Assembly: GCA_026988015.1 (NCBI GenBank)
Contig: JALSMA010000049.1
Location: forward strand, 1 to 44,013
Origin: Desulfobulbaceae bacterium
Lineage (GTDB): Bacteria > Desulfobacterota > Desulfobulbia > Desulfobulbales > Desulfocapsaceae
Length of the DNA stretch: 44,013 nt
Direction of reading: 5' to 3'
Under the pieces are notes generated by a model, which was not told the DNA's origin, searched no databases, and saw only the letters and a program-made list of their open reading frames with translations. Positions 34,985 to 44,013 of the stretch are shown here, piece after piece (the first letter of the stretch is position 1; each line of letters begins with the position of its first letter). The translations under genes were made by a program, and so were the position numbers.

Positions 34985-35309
34985 AGGGAGCCGAAACAAC
35001 AGTAGGAAAATCACTAAGTGGCTGTTTTTTTTGCGTATGTGGAGATAAATTCTCTTCCGTACATTCTCCCGAGTGGTGATATGGTGTCCTGCCCCCAGGG
35101 TATTCAATTGAAAGTTGGCTGGCCATCAACAGATGGCAACACAAGAGGTGTTGCTTTTCACGACTTGCCCCTTGGTTTTGCCACCTTGCTTTCTTGAAGG
35201 TTTTATTGCACAGTCGTTGAAGCAAGAAGATTGAGAAACGTGTTGTTGGTAAACATCATTACAAACAATGAAACTGCTATAATAACAGGTAGGTTCTAAT
35301 CACCACAGG
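34985..35309. other. 325-bp gap between convergent genes
   Basis: Begins with a weak terminator-like element (short ACAG/CTGT stem before eight T at about 35021-35028) that may serve the upstream plus-strand operon. The rest shows no gene, RNA or repeat that I can support; short frames on both strands lack ribosome sites. Confidence 0.4.
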
Positions 35310-36746
35310 CTACTTCCTGATCTTCTCAAGGGAAATTTTCCGCAATGTGCGTTGAATCAGATCTGCAACTCCTGCACGAGCCTCCGACAGGGACTCCGAG
35401 CTCCTCTCGCTTTGCAGCACCTCGAAGAAACGACTGCAAATCCGGCGATCCTGGCTGTTCCAATCTGCAGAGTAGCCAAATTTTGCCGGGAGGGTCTCGT
35501 CGCTGCCAGTCAGAGTTTCGTGGTCCCTTCGTCCATGGGCCCAGTTAACAACATGGCTGTAGAACAGAAACTGCCGATCAAGTAAAACAAACAGGAGCTG
35601 GATATTTTTAACCGGCCCCACAGTTACCTGTTGAGTATCAAGACGCATCCCCAGCAGACGCGTATCAGACAAAAACGTTCTTCCTTTCAACGCAGTCCCA
35701 GCCGCTCCCACAAGGCCACCAATGGTTGAAAAAACGCCAAAAGACAAGCCGGCGGCAGCCACATCAATACCTGCACCGATAGCAGCACCGCTCAATGCTC
35801 CTGCCATTATCAACTGGGAAGAGTTCAACCCCAGAAATTCCCATGTTTTTTCTGAAAACAGATCTTCCTGAAGGATGGGGTGAGCCGGAAGTTCCAGGTT
35901 GAAAATATTATGTTTATAGAGGGCTCGTATCTCCTTTTGACACCCCTCCTCACGCCTACGAAGAAAATTCTCATACTCTTTATGAAGCTTTTTCTTCAGC
36001 GGCTCTTCATCTTCTCCAGTTTTAAGCGGCAATGAACGGCTATAACCGATCCCTTCTTCAATGAGGTCAAGGAGTAACTCCACAACTTGGGTGTTGCGCT
36101 GTTCCCAGTCTTCCTTAAAGGATCTAACCACCTTATCAAGGACAGGATGCAACGCCTGATCGATACCCTTGAGGCTTTCCAGCAGTTCAATACGCTCGCC
36201 ATACGTTGCCTGGCAGGAATTAAAAAGCCTTATGGAATTGAAATGTTTTCTGAATTCCGACTGCCACTTGCCAAGCCAGGTAGTATCGGCGTCTTTACAG
36301 TTGATAATTGCCATCCGCGGGCATCCGGTGAGACGTAAAATTTCCATCTCAGCTTTATCCATATTTCGCAGAGGCCTTGAGCCATCAACGACAAAGATAA
36401 TTCCAGCCCCCCGTAACAGAGGAGTCAACAGCTTGCAGTCATCCTGGAAATCTGGATCATCCCTGTGGGCGGCAATGAAATCTGCTATCAGGTTGCCATC
36501 ATCTCCCTGATAGCCCTGCATCCATTGGAGACTCTTCTGCGGATTCTGAAATCCAGGAGTATCCGTAAAGCGGATAATTTCTCTGCCATCTATACATACC
36601 GGAAAGGCCTGACACTCTCTGGTTTCACCGGGCATGGGACTGATACGTACCGAATCGTCTTCAGCTAAAGTGGAGAGCACCGAGGACTTCCCTTCATTAG
36701 GATGGCCAATGACAGCAAATTCAGGAACAGGCTCAGCCATTTTCAT
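35310..36746 (-). CDS. Era-like GTPase with DUF3482 domain
   Basis: A 478-aa GTP-binding protein. G1 is GHPNEGKSS (~14-22), the switch region contains PGETRE, G3 is DTPG and G4 is NCKD, giving an N-terminal GTPase domain of about 200 residues. The remainder is the DUF3482 region: charged helices, then a glycine/alanine-rich hydrophobic hairpin (~325-365) that could insert in the membrane. The start overlaps the stop of the upstream DUF2868 gene by four bases, and the two genes are a known neighbour pair of unknown role. Likely a membrane-associated GTPase working with that protein. Confidence 0.85.
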   Translation of the reverse strand: MKMAEPVPEFAVIGHPNEGKSSVLSTLAEDDSVRISPMPGETRECQAFPVCIDGREIIRFTDTPGFQNPQKSLQWMQGYQGDDGNLIADFIAAHRDDPDFQDDCKLLTPLLRGAGIIFVVDGSRPLRNMDKAEMEILRLTGCPRMAIINCKDADTTWLGKWQSEFRKHFNSIRLFNSCQATYGERIELLESLKGIDQALHPVLDKVVRSFKEDWEQRNTQVVELLLDLIEEGIGYSRSLPLKTGEDEEPLKKKLHKEYENFLRRREEGCQKEIRALYKHNIFNLELPAHPILQEDLFSEKTWEFLGLNSSQLIMAGALSGAAIGAGIDVAAAGLSFGVFSTIGGLVGAAGTALKGRTFLSDTRLLGMRLDTQQVTVGPVKNIQLLFVLLDRQFLFYSHVVNWAHGRRDHETLTGSDETLPAKFGYSADWNSQDRRICSRFFEVLQSERSSESLSEARAGVADLIQRTLRKISLEKIRK

Positions 36747-38365
36747 ACCTCCACCAGAGGAAGCACCTGCAGACAGGGATCCTCCAGCATTACAGTCTTC
36801 TGGCGCCAGATAGACAAATCTGTATCAGTGACTCGGGTGAACAATGTCTCGGAGGTCGGCTTGCCTACCAAACCTACGAGGATGGACATATCCTTGTCAC
36901 AGCAGTGACGGAGGATCTTAAGGAAACGCAACAGTTCATGGATTGGCGGCTGCCACGCCTCTTGCAGAAGAAGCAGTGCTGTGCAGTTATGCTTCAACAG
37001 CGCCTCCCGGAGGAGGGTAGTAAATTCCTCATCCTCGGCAAATTCCACTCTCATAATATCACTGACCAGATACCCGCAAGTCCTCTGGCAATACCGTTCA
37101 AGTTCAACAGGATCACATTCTGTAAAGAGTTCGTCGGGAACAAGTACCAGCAGTGCTCCGTTCACCCCATCCCTCGGCTGAGATGGCCTTTTAGGAACAT
37201 CCAGTCCCCCTCGTCTTTCTTCCTGCTTCCATCTGGCAGGCTCGGCACCAGAGCTGATTGCCTCATCTTCCCCTTCCTCTTTTGTTACTGTTTCTAAACG
37301 AGGCGAGAGCAATCGATGTAAAAGCTGGTTGTGATCAGGTCTGCGGAAGGTGATCCGCGCAAGGGATCTCCTACGCCCAACACTTCCTGCAATAAAAAGG
37401 AGTATCCGAGGCAGAAGACCATAACTGCAGATGGCCAGGCAGAGAAACGGCCACCAGGAGACAAGATCAGAGTTCACCAGGTGATAGAAGCCATCTTTCA
37501 GGATCATCCTGCTTCCATCCACTTGACTCGGGTCAGGGTAAGATCCGGAGCCAAGAAGCCAGGACCAGGGCAGTGCTATCCAACGCACAAGATCTGCAAC
37601 AAAAGTAGAAGAGAGCTGGATGGTTGACTGCCAGCCAAAAGCCAGATCCGAGCTCGCCACTTTTACAAGCAGCACCCCCAGCACTCCAAAATTAAACGCG
37701 ACCCCGAAGAGTTGAAAGAGTAGAAACAGTGGCCAGTAGAAAAGATCTCCATACCCTTTACCACGGGTACGCACAGCAGCAAGAGCCGCCGCAAACCGAG
37801 CACGCTTTGTGCTGGCCATACTGTTCATACCATACTTCCGTACCTTAAAAAGCAATCCACTCAGCCCTCTGTTCACAAGTGAGAGCAGAAAAGATGAACG
37901 CAGATCAAAGCCACGTATCCTGCGATAGATCCAGAGCAGCAGCAGGGCTATGAGAAAACAGAGTTGCAAGCCCACAAAAACAAGAAAAAACAGTGACACA
38001 TTGACTGGTTGCTTTCCGGAATAGCTTAAAAAAGACCAGGCAAGCCCGGCCCCTGAGGCCATGGCCAAAAAAGAGAACAAAGACCAGAAGAGGCCGTAAA
38101 GCTCATACCACATTCTCCCAGGAAGTAACGCCTGGCCGCCACTGCTTTCATTTTCCATACTTCGGCGTTCCTGCAGCCAGCGATAGATGAGCCATTCGCG
38201 ATCAGGATCTGCAGTTTCATCAAGAGTAGGGGCAATCGCATCGAGATACAATTTTCGATCTCGCTCCTTCAGCACAGCGACACCTTCTTCTTCTGTCAGA
38301 ATGTTATCCTGGATAAAGAAGTATTCGAGATCAAGAAAATCGGGAATACGCCACAAATCTTTCAT
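36743..38365 (-). CDS. DUF2868-family inner-membrane protein
   Basis: A 540-aa membrane protein of the DUF2868 family, function unknown. The N-terminal ~85 residues are charged and cytoplasmic-like. Several hydrophobic helices follow between ~90 and ~345 (for example LFWSLFSFLAMASGAGLAW, VSLFFLVFVGLQLCFLIALL, LFQLFGVAFNFGVLGVLLV). The C-terminal ~160 residues form a soluble domain with alpha/beta character (GALLVLVPDELF, MSILVGLVGKP). The gene overlaps the downstream DUF3482 GTPase by four bases, which implies a stoichiometric partner. It diverges from the EamA transporter gene. Confidence 0.82.
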   Translation of the reverse strand: MKDLWRIPDFLDLEYFFIQDNILTEEEGVAVLKERDRKLYLDAIAPTLDETADPDREWLIYRWLQERRSMENESSGGQALLPGRMWYELYGLFWSLFSFLAMASGAGLAWSFLSYSGKQPVNVSLFFLVFVGLQLCFLIALLLLWIYRRIRGFDLRSSFLLSLVNRGLSGLLFKVRKYGMNSMASTKRARFAAALAAVRTRGKGYGDLFYWPLFLLFQLFGVAFNFGVLGVLLVKVASSDLAFGWQSTIQLSSTFVADLVRWIALPWSWLLGSGSYPDPSQVDGSRMILKDGFYHLVNSDLVSWWPFLCLAICSYGLLPRILLFIAGSVGRRRSLARITFRRPDHNQLLHRLLSPRLETVTKEEGEDEAISSGAEPARWKQEERRGGLDVPKRPSQPRDGVNGALLVLVPDELFTECDPVELERYCQRTCGYLVSDIMRVEFAEDEEFTTLLREALLKHNCTALLLLQEAWQPPIHELLRFLKILRHCCDKDMSILVGLVGKPTSETLFTRVTDTDLSIWRQKTVMLEDPCLQVLPLVEV

Positions 38366-38753
38366 ATGGTTTTATATATTCATGAATCAGTGAGCGTCTG
38401 GATTATAGAGAAGCGAGTGATTTTTTCAAGCATACCCGATTGCAAATTTTATATCTGTATCCCAATGTACTCCCCGACAAACAATCACGAAGCAATCACA
38501 AAGTGAGGATAGTAGCCAGACAATGAATAAGTAAAGTAAGTAAAACCAAGTGGACATTACCAGTTTTCAGACGCCATGCAAAGGGGGATTCCGCTGTCAA
38601 TCACCATTTCCACCTTATATTTTCATCGCTAATACCGGTGGAAATGTGTATAGATTGGAACCGTCAGAACCATTTACGACAAGCGGAACATCATCATTCA
38701 ACAACACAGTACGTCACAGCTAAAAATACCTGATATATTTGCCCCCGATACAG
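38366..38753. other. 388-bp divergent gap with possible IS-end traces
   Basis: Lies between the DUF2868 gene and the EamA transporter and should contain promoters for both. The word AAGTGGACATT near 38550 is the complement of the IS3 right-end word AATGTCCACT at 20174-20183, and a third copy is at 20838-20847, but the flanks differ. No gene or RNA was recognised. Confidence 0.35.
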
Positions 38754-39647
38754 ATGCATTCGACAAATAACTGGCAGGCCAACCTGCTACTTCTTATCAC
38801 AGCCATGATCTGGGGATTTGCATTCGTTGCCCAGCGCCAGGGGATGGAGCACATCTCCCCATTCACTTTCAACGGCATTCGTTTTGCCATCGGCAGCCTG
38901 TCACTACTTCCAGTCATCCTCTTCCAGAGGCGGCGCCGGAAAGCCACCCCTTCCCCTAAAATGCTGCCAATGCTTTCCGGGGCACTCTGCCTGGGCATTG
39001 CCCTCTTTCTCGGTTCATCCTTCCAGCAGTTTGGAATAGTATCAACCACCGCTGGTAAAGCAGGGTTCATCACAGGACTCTATGTTATCCTGGTACCAAT
39101 TATCTGCCTTTTCTGGAAACAAAAGACCATACTCCCGACCTGGGTTGGAGCCCTGTTGGCAGTTATGGGCATGTATCTGCTCAGTGTTACAGCAGAATTC
39201 TCAATCTCAAGAGGTGATCTCCTAGTACTTGTCAGCGCGTTTTTCTGGGCCATCCACGTACTGCTGATATCGTGGTTGAGCAGAAAATTTGATGCCCTGC
39301 TGCTCTCCCTGTATCAATTCATTTTTTGTGCAATATTCAGCCTGCTGGCAGCAGTTGAGACAGAAGTAATCACTGTTGCCGGTATCCAGGCAGCCACGCA
39401 ACCCATACTTTATACTGGAATATTTTCGGTGGGTATTGCCTATACTTTACAAATCATAGCCCAGCAAAAAGCACACCCTGCCCACGCCTCAATAATTCTC
39501 AGCCTTGAATCCGTCTTTGCAGTCATTGGTGGTTACCTCTTCCTGGGTGAACTTATCCCGACACGGGGCCTCATCGGCTGTAGCCTGATGCTGGCCGGGA
39601 TGCTCTTATCCCAGCTATTCAGTTCAAAACAGGCGCAACCACTATAG
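38754..39647 (+). CDS. EamA/DMT-superfamily transporter
   Basis: A 297-aa inner-membrane protein with ten predicted helices formed by two EamA repeats (WGFAFVAQRQGMEHISPFTF in the first; VESVFAVIGGYLFLGE-like LESVFAVIGGYLFLGELI in the second). The family exports metabolites such as amino acids or nucleotides, but the substrate cannot be told. I use the ATG at 38754; a TTG five codons upstream is in frame, and neither has a good ribosome site. It is a single-gene unit. Confidence 0.9.
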   Translation: MHSTNNWQANLLLLITAMIWGFAFVAQRQGMEHISPFTFNGIRFAIGSLSLLPVILFQRRRRKATPSPKMLPMLSGALCLGIALFLGSSFQQFGIVSTTAGKAGFITGLYVILVPIICLFWKQKTILPTWVGALLAVMGMYLLSVTAEFSISRGDLLVLVSAFFWAIHVLLISWLSRKFDALLLSLYQFIFCAIFSLLAAVETEVITVAGIQAATQPILYTGIFSVGIAYTLQIIAQQKAHPAHASIILSLESVFAVIGGYLFLGELIPTRGLIGCSLMLAGMLLSQLFSSKQAQPL

Positions 39648-39719
39648 GGACAGGGTTTTAGGGAAGGTAGCAATTGCAGGGGCTGAGACTATCAAATGCG
39701 TATGGAGGATTCAGGATCC

Positions 39720-40697
39720 TTATCGATCAACATTAATACCGCGATCTTCAAGAGCTGTTTTATAGTCCCAGTTTTTTATGGCCGTCCTGAAACTTTTCTC
39801 CAGTCTCCTGTCCTCTATAACTTTCCAGACACAGTCAACAATTCCTGACGCAATTTCTTCTTTAGGGACATTGTCTGCAAACGTTATTGCCCCATCATGC
39901 TTGATCTCATAGAGACTCCTGAATGGATCCAGTACGGAATATTCATCAATGTGGTCAAGGAACTTCTGTTTCAACTCAACCAGAGGATCTGCCTTGCTCT
40001 TCCTGCGAGCAATCCGAATGTAGATCTCAATAAATTCTTTAGTGGCAAGAGTGAGACTGGATAAATAGAGTCGCTCATTACTGGTGCTGGCAGAAACGCT
40101 GCTCATGGATTCAGGAATAAATTGCCCTACGGCAAAGGTAGCAACATTGCTCTGCAGCACATCGAGAAGACGATTGTAATCATCCAGAAAAGGGCTTCCA
40201 CCCCCGTTGCCCCAAGAATAGGATCCTACTTTACGTTCCCCCTGATGAAAAAAAAGAATTGCACCGGCACCATGATCCTGGACAGTTATATCAATAAACC
40301 CGGAGAATTTCTTTTTTTCGAGACGACGACTAAGGTTCTGGAGTCTGATATCAGTTGAACTGAATGTGGATTTAGCACGTTTGAAAGGTGGCATCTGTCC
40401 CCAGAAAAAGATTGCGCTAGCTTCAAGATAATAGATCGTGACTGTGAAATTTTTTTGGGACAGGCGTTGTATAACAGGATCAAGACTCTGGGAAACCTTG
40501 GCATGTTCACCATTCTTCTGTATTACACCGCGTACTATTTCCCGTTCATCAAAATAAACTAGCAACTCCTGGTCTGACGCCTGACAATAAAGACATCCCG
40601 ATCCAATTTCCCCCTGAAGATGCTCAATGCACTTATCAACATGCAGATAATAACTATTCAGCCCGGTCAGGTATGGTTTCTCTTTTGGAATAAGCAT
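39720..40697 (-). CDS. Unrecognised 325-aa cytoplasmic protein
   Basis: I do not recognise a family. The protein has no signal peptide or membrane helix. The N-terminal ~220 residues alternate short strands and turns, with two similar segments (SGCLYCQASDQELLVYFDE and SGFIDITVQDHGAGAILFFH) that could be a repeated fold of the kind used in bacterial signalling scaffolds (DUF4388/roadblock-like). The C-terminal ~90 residues are helical and charged. A single CLYC pair is present near residue 35. It is separated by ~190 bp from the PhnD-like pair on the same strand. A role in signalling or motility is only a guess. Confidence 0.7.
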   Translation of the reverse strand: MLIPKEKPYLTGLNSYYLHVDKCIEHLQGEIGSGCLYCQASDQELLVYFDEREIVRGVIQKNGEHAKVSQSLDPVIQRLSQKNFTVTIYYLEASAIFFWGQMPPFKRAKSTFSSTDIRLQNLSRRLEKKKFSGFIDITVQDHGAGAILFFHQGERKVGSYSWGNGGGSPFLDDYNRLLDVLQSNVATFAVGQFIPESMSSVSASTSNERLYLSSLTLATKEFIEIYIRIARRKSKADPLVELKQKFLDHIDEYSVLDPFRSLYEIKHDGAITFADNVPKEEIASGIVDCVWKVIEDRRLEKSFRTAIKNWDYKTALEDRGINVDR

Positions 40698-40890
40698 TAT
40701 TATTGGACTCGTAAAAGGGAAAATTGAGATCCTTAAAAAATCATGTGATGTGCCGAGTCAAAACTCTACTATAATGCAGGATACCACAGAGACCGTGTGA
40801 TATTATAGGATTTTTTTATTCTCAGGGAAGGACAAAACCTGCTCTTTCTCAATATACTGCCTCTACCTGAACAACCAGACTAACTGGCGT

Positions 40891-41703
40891 TTACTCTACA
40901 AACCCGCGCATAATCTCATAATCCGCATCAGTGGCAGCTACAAAAGCCGTAAGCTCCATAGCCTGCAACACGCTGGAGTCTCGATTCAATTTCAAAACAG
41001 CAGTCTGAATTTTCTCTTGCTGTTTTAGTGGCATATCTCTGCTCACAGATAGAGCCCAGTTCGGAAGCCAATCTGTTTCGACAACAGTTTTTACCGTCCC
41101 CGGCATTATATACTCGTCTGCCTTGTGCAAAGCAGATTCACGGATAAACCCTGCATCAACATCACCAATGCTCACTGAAATAATCACATTTTCCTGCCTG
41201 TTCTCCGCTGCCTCCACAAGTTCACAGTCCTGATACACATCAAGTCCGTTTTTCTTAAGAGACAGGCTCTGGGAAAGAAAACCACCGGCAGAGGATTTAC
41301 TAACGATCATTATTTTCTTCCCTTTCAGGTGTGCCAGTTTTGTTATACCTGAATCTGGCCTGGTAATTACAATACCTCTGAATTTGTCTCCCCCTTCACC
41401 CTTAACAGCAATGGCAAGAACTTTGTGGCTCCCGGCAACCTTGGCATAGACCAGTGGATTTTCATACCCAATAGCTATTTTACCCTTCAAAACCTCTGCC
41501 TCATAAATGGCAAAATCAGCAGTTAGCACCGACTCAATTTTGAGTCCGGTTTCACTGCTGAGGTAGGCAGCCAGTGGTTGTATCATCCTGTTGAGTTTCT
41601 CAGGAAAATAGCGGGGCAACATGGACAGTTTGTACTCTTCAGCCCGGATCAACCCACTATTAAAACTGAGTAGGATCAGGGTAAGCAGTAATACATTTTT
41701 CAT
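40891..41703 (-). CDS. PhnD-like periplasmic substrate-binding protein, copy 1
   Basis: A 270-aa secreted protein of the phosphate/phosphite/phosphonate-binding (PhnD-like, type 2) group. A Sec signal ends near IRAEE. The mature start YKLSMLPRYFPEKLNRMIQP, then IGYENPLVYAK, FRGIVITR, LKGKKIMIV and SAGGFLSQ match the fold. There is no lipobox and no ABC permease or ATPase nearby. It is a close tandem duplicate of the next gene upstream: the same VDAGFIRESAL, WLPNWALS and QENVI segments occur in both. It may serve as a ligand-binding sensor for the adjacent receptor rather than for transport. Confidence 0.86.
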   Translation of the reverse strand: MKNVLLLTLILLSFNSGLIRAEEYKLSMLPRYFPEKLNRMIQPLAAYLSSETGLKIESVLTADFAIYEAEVLKGKIAIGYENPLVYAKVAGSHKVLAIAVKGEGGDKFRGIVITRPDSGITKLAHLKGKKIMIVSKSSAGGFLSQSLSLKKNGLDVYQDCELVEAAENRQENVIISVSIGDVDAGFIRESALHKADEYIMPGTVKTVVETDWLPNWALSVSRDMPLKQQEKIQTAVLKLNRDSSVLQAMELTAFVAATDADYEIMRGFVE

Positions 41704-41763
41704 AGTCTGATAGATTGTTTCATTGGTTATTCTTACTTATTCAGCAACGGTGACATTTTAGGT

Positions 41764-42600
41764 TCAGGATTGATCAAGCCCTGCGGCTTTCCGAACCGAA
41801 TTGTAATCTTCATCCTGTGCCGGTCTGAGCGCTTTGATCTTCAACGCTTTTAACACCTTGTCCTCAGGTCTCAACTCCTGTAAGGCCCTGATTATTTTTT
41901 CCCGGTCAGCAGGGGGCATCTTGCGGTTTAAGGAGAGTGCCCAATTTGGAAGCCAGGCACAACTTTCCAGAACGCGTATTGCTGCCCGGGGCACAAATTC
42001 ATCCGCTTTATTGAGTGCTGATTCACGAATAAAACCAGCATCCACATCACCGGTATAAACAGAAAAAATCACATTTTCCTGTTTGTTTTCAGGTGCCTCT
42101 TCAATAGTGCAGTCTTTCTGTACATCTATACCCTTTTCCAGCAGGGTGAGTTTCTGAGACAGATACCCTCCCGCACTGGTATAGCCGACAATAGCAATTG
42201 TTTTTCCTTTTAAATCTTTGGCTTCGGACAGAGAATTATCCGAACGGGTGATGATGACTCCCCGAAATTTATCCGCATCCTTTCCCTTAATTGCCATGGC
42301 AACAACTTCATGGGTCTTGGAGGCCAGTACATAAATATATGGATTTTCAAAACCAATATCAATTCCACCATTTGCCAGCTGCTTTGAATACTGATCAAAG
42401 GTCGAAGTCAGTGTTGGCACTATCTTCAGACCGGTCTTTCTACTCAGATATTCAGCCAGGGGAGTAATCCTTCTATTGATTTCTTCAGTGGAATACCTTG
42501 GCAGCATGGAAAGCTTATAATTTGCTGCAAGAGAACACTGGGCGGTAAGCAAGGCCCAAACACCTACTATGGTTAAAATCCGAGTTGCTGAATGTATCAT
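41764..42600 (-). CDS. PhnD-like periplasmic substrate-binding protein, copy 2
   Basis: A 278-aa paralogue of the downstream gene with the same order of motifs: KLSMLPRYSTEEINRRITPL, IGFENPYIYVLA, FRGVIITR, LKGKTIAIV, SAGGYLSQ, VDAGFIRESALNKADE and WLPNWALSLNRKMP. A Sec signal ends near SLAAN; the Cys inside it is not in a good lipobox. Of the residues that differ most between copies, many lie around the pocket segments, so their ligands may differ. It stands between the receptor-like gene (51 bp upstream) and copy 1 (60 bp downstream), consistent with one operon. Confidence 0.86.
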   Translation of the reverse strand: MIHSATRILTIVGVWALLTAQCSLAANYKLSMLPRYSTEEINRRITPLAEYLSRKTGLKIVPTLTSTFDQYSKQLANGGIDIGFENPYIYVLASKTHEVVAMAIKGKDADKFRGVIITRSDNSLSEAKDLKGKTIAIVGYTSAGGYLSQKLTLLEKGIDVQKDCTIEEAPENKQENVIFSVYTGDVDAGFIRESALNKADEFVPRAAIRVLESCAWLPNWALSLNRKMPPADREKIIRALQELRPEDKVLKALKIKALRPAQDEDYNSVRKAAGLDQS

Positions 42601-42651
42601 GAATTCCCCTACTCTTGATAAAAGGCTTTAATCATACCAAAGTCATACATT

Positions 42652-43680
42652 TTATTGGCTCAATCTTTCCATGGCAGCTTTGATAGAGCGTCGCATACGC
42701 TCAAAAGCGATGGCAAGGTTCCGCATCTCTCGTGGCCCTCTGCTTCTGACAGTAAGGTTCATATCACCGAGACTGATCCTGTTGGCCACATCTGTCAATT
42801 CCTGCATTGGCCTTGTAATACTCTTGGTTAGAAGAAGAAAAACAATAAAACCAATCAACAGAATTCCCCCGAGAACCGAGAATGTCAGCGGTGAAACAAG
42901 AACGTCACGAATGGCCCTGTCAACATCAGAGAGATAAATGCCCACGTGTACTTCACCACCACTATCCGGAATGGAGCTAACCTCATCATAAATAACCTGG
43001 CCACCCACCACAATCCTTGCTGTTGAGCGATCTGCACTAGGAGGAAGTTTATTCTGGAGGAAGACATCAACCGGAACTCCTTTTTCTTTCACCCGGGTTT
43101 CAAACGACTTATTAAAGCGACTGAGGTCACTGAAAAACCCGGCAACAACGATACCCCTTTCATTGACAACAGCAGCATAGGCCACGCCAGGAAGTTTGCT
43201 GACTCTCTTCGCCTCTTTGTTCACCTGCAGATAATTTCGGAGCAAGAGAGGCTTGTTAATAACACCGCTAAACGATCCGGTAATAGCTGCAGTACGCAAC
43301 TCTATTTGATTATTGACAATTTCAGGGATATATTTGAAATACAGGAAACCAAAAGCCCCACAAACCATCAGGAAACCGGTAACCAGTGTTAACAAAATAT
43401 AGATACCAATGGGCCACCCCTTACCTTTTGAAGGTGCAGATTCTCCCTTTGATGTTACTGTAGTTGAATCTGGTATGGATGTTTGCTGCTGTCCTTCTGT
43501 AAACTCCACATCCTTCTTTACCGGCAGTGGTTTATTATCCGGCGCAGGGATTGCCGCCTCAGGTTTTTCAACAACAACAATATGCCCACACTCATTGCAG
43601 GTAAACTTGGCCTTCTTTTTCTTGATACGAGTCTCATCAATGTTGAATTTTTTTCCACAATCTTCACAGATAACCAGCAT
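42652..43680 (-). CDS. Zinc-ribbon/HAMP membrane receptor without output domain
   Basis: A 342-aa protein from the ATG at 43680, preceded by GAGAGGAG. It has an MJ0042-type zinc ribbon at the cytoplasmic N-terminus (C5, C8, C28, C31), a polar linker, a first membrane helix (~91-117), a periplasmic domain of ~145 residues with Cache/PAS-like strands (VAYAAVVNERGIVVAGFF, HVGIYLSDVDRAI), a second helix (~264-286) and a HAMP domain (~287-337) with SITRPMQELTDVANRI. It stops right after HAMP, so there is no kinase, cyclase or methyl-accepting domain. It probably senses ligand with the two PhnD-like proteins and signals through a partner outside the window, or via the zinc ribbon. Confidence 0.8.
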   Translation of the reverse strand: MLVICEDCGKKFNIDETRIKKKKAKFTCNECGHIVVVEKPEAAIPAPDNKPLPVKKDVEFTEGQQQTSIPDSTTVTSKGESAPSKGKGWPIGIYILLTLVTGFLMVCGAFGFLYFKYIPEIVNNQIELRTAAITGSFSGVINKPLLLRNYLQVNKEAKRVSKLPGVAYAAVVNERGIVVAGFFSDLSRFNKSFETRVKEKGVPVDVFLQNKLPPSADRSTARIVVGGQVIYDEVSSIPDSGGEVHVGIYLSDVDRAIRDVLVSPLTFSVLGGILLIGFIVFLLLTKSITRPMQELTDVANRISLGDMNLTVRSRGPREMRNLAIAFERMRRSIKAAMERLSQ

Positions 43681-44013
43681 TTTGTATACTCCTCTCTCCG
43701 GATGACCCGGCAATGGTATCAGACCAAAAACATATTATTAAAGACCTCAGCAAGAAGGTCACTATGGAAAACAAGAGTCATCTTATTTTCCCCAAAGCCT
43801 TTGAAACTTGCCTCAGAATGGGCATTTCGTCCAAAATCGAGGCATTTCTGCAAAACATGCTCAGGCATATAATTAATATTCCAAACCACTGCTGTCCCAA
43901 CGTTCTTTATAGTAGACAGCGTAACTTGTTAATTTATTAAACTATTGACGACAAAATGCCTGTTTTCGACTTGAAATTAGACTATCCTCAAAATTTACCA
44001 AATTTTGAGCGAG
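43681..44013. other. 333-bp end of window
   Basis: The region upstream of the receptor gene, up to the window edge. A short plus-strand frame is open here, but it lacks a ribosome site and resembles nothing. The last ~80 bases are AT-rich (TTGTTAATTTATTAAACTAT around 43925) and could hold a promoter. Confidence 0.4.

Noticed and set aside
34856-35225. Minus-strand ORFs after the DUF6765 gene
   Set aside because: They overlap the DUF6765 gene in antisense, have no ribosome site and resemble no protein.
38545-38560. A second IS3 end
   Set aside because: Only about ten bases match the right end at 20176; the flanking sequence differs and no transposase is near.

Overview
The window is most likely from a Gram-negative, strictly anaerobic sulfate-reducing bacterium of the Desulfobacterota, probably a Desulfobulbales-like lineage. 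The evidence is a complete dsrMKJOP membrane complex standing alone, as in sulfate reducers, behind an RsbRD-type gene; a glycyl-radical enzyme with its activase; several c-di-GMP proteins; and Sec and Tat signal peptides. The lineage is inferred from gene content; no rRNA or dsrAB is present. I found no tRNA, rRNA or CRISPR array.

Layout. (1) 0.2-1.7 kb: an NlpC/P60 lipoprotein and a CsgG-like protein converge on a strong bidirectional terminator. (2) 1.86-6.67 kb, minus strand: a tightly packed run pyrK-pyrD-DUF1232-aroD-aroE-aroA for pyrimidine and chorismate synthesis. (3) 6.7-8.3 kb: a prepilin peptidase and a flavodoxin-like protein. (4) 8.4-14.2 kb, minus strand: RsbRD-dsrM-dsrK-dsrJ-dsrO-dsrP, closed by a clear intrinsic terminator; it links the membrane quinone pool to cytoplasmic sulfite reduction. 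(5) 14.4-19.2 kb: the tail-specific protease Prc, a MazG-like pyrophosphohydrolase, a PilZ protein and an EAL-CBS-GGDEF protein.

(6) 19.4-26.9 kb is accessory. A decayed IS3-family transposase lies beside a minus-strand cluster: a possible 33-aa peptide gene, a cytoplasmic subtilisin-like protease with a prodomain and a Pro/Arg/Ile-rich heptad tail, a B12-dependent radical SAM enzyme of the RiPP C-methyltransferase type, and a free-standing copy of the protease prodomain. A PilZ-PAS-BTAD regulator lies upstream on the same strand. This looks like an unusual peptide-modification system and is the main candidate for something undescribed.

(7) 27.6-35.0 kb, plus strand: a translationally coupled operon of an unrecognised 803-aa protein with an internal duplication, a glycyl-radical enzyme (Cys-Val-Glu type), an SCP2-like small protein, the radical SAM activase and a DUF6765 protein resembling zinc phospholipase C. 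Its substrate is unknown; the partners hint at a hydrophobic or lipid-derived one.

(8) 35.3-44.0 kb: a DUF2868 membrane protein/DUF3482 GTPase pair, an EamA transporter, an unrecognised 325-aa protein, and a set of two tandemly duplicated PhnD-like periplasmic binding proteins behind a zinc-ribbon/HAMP membrane receptor that has no output domain.
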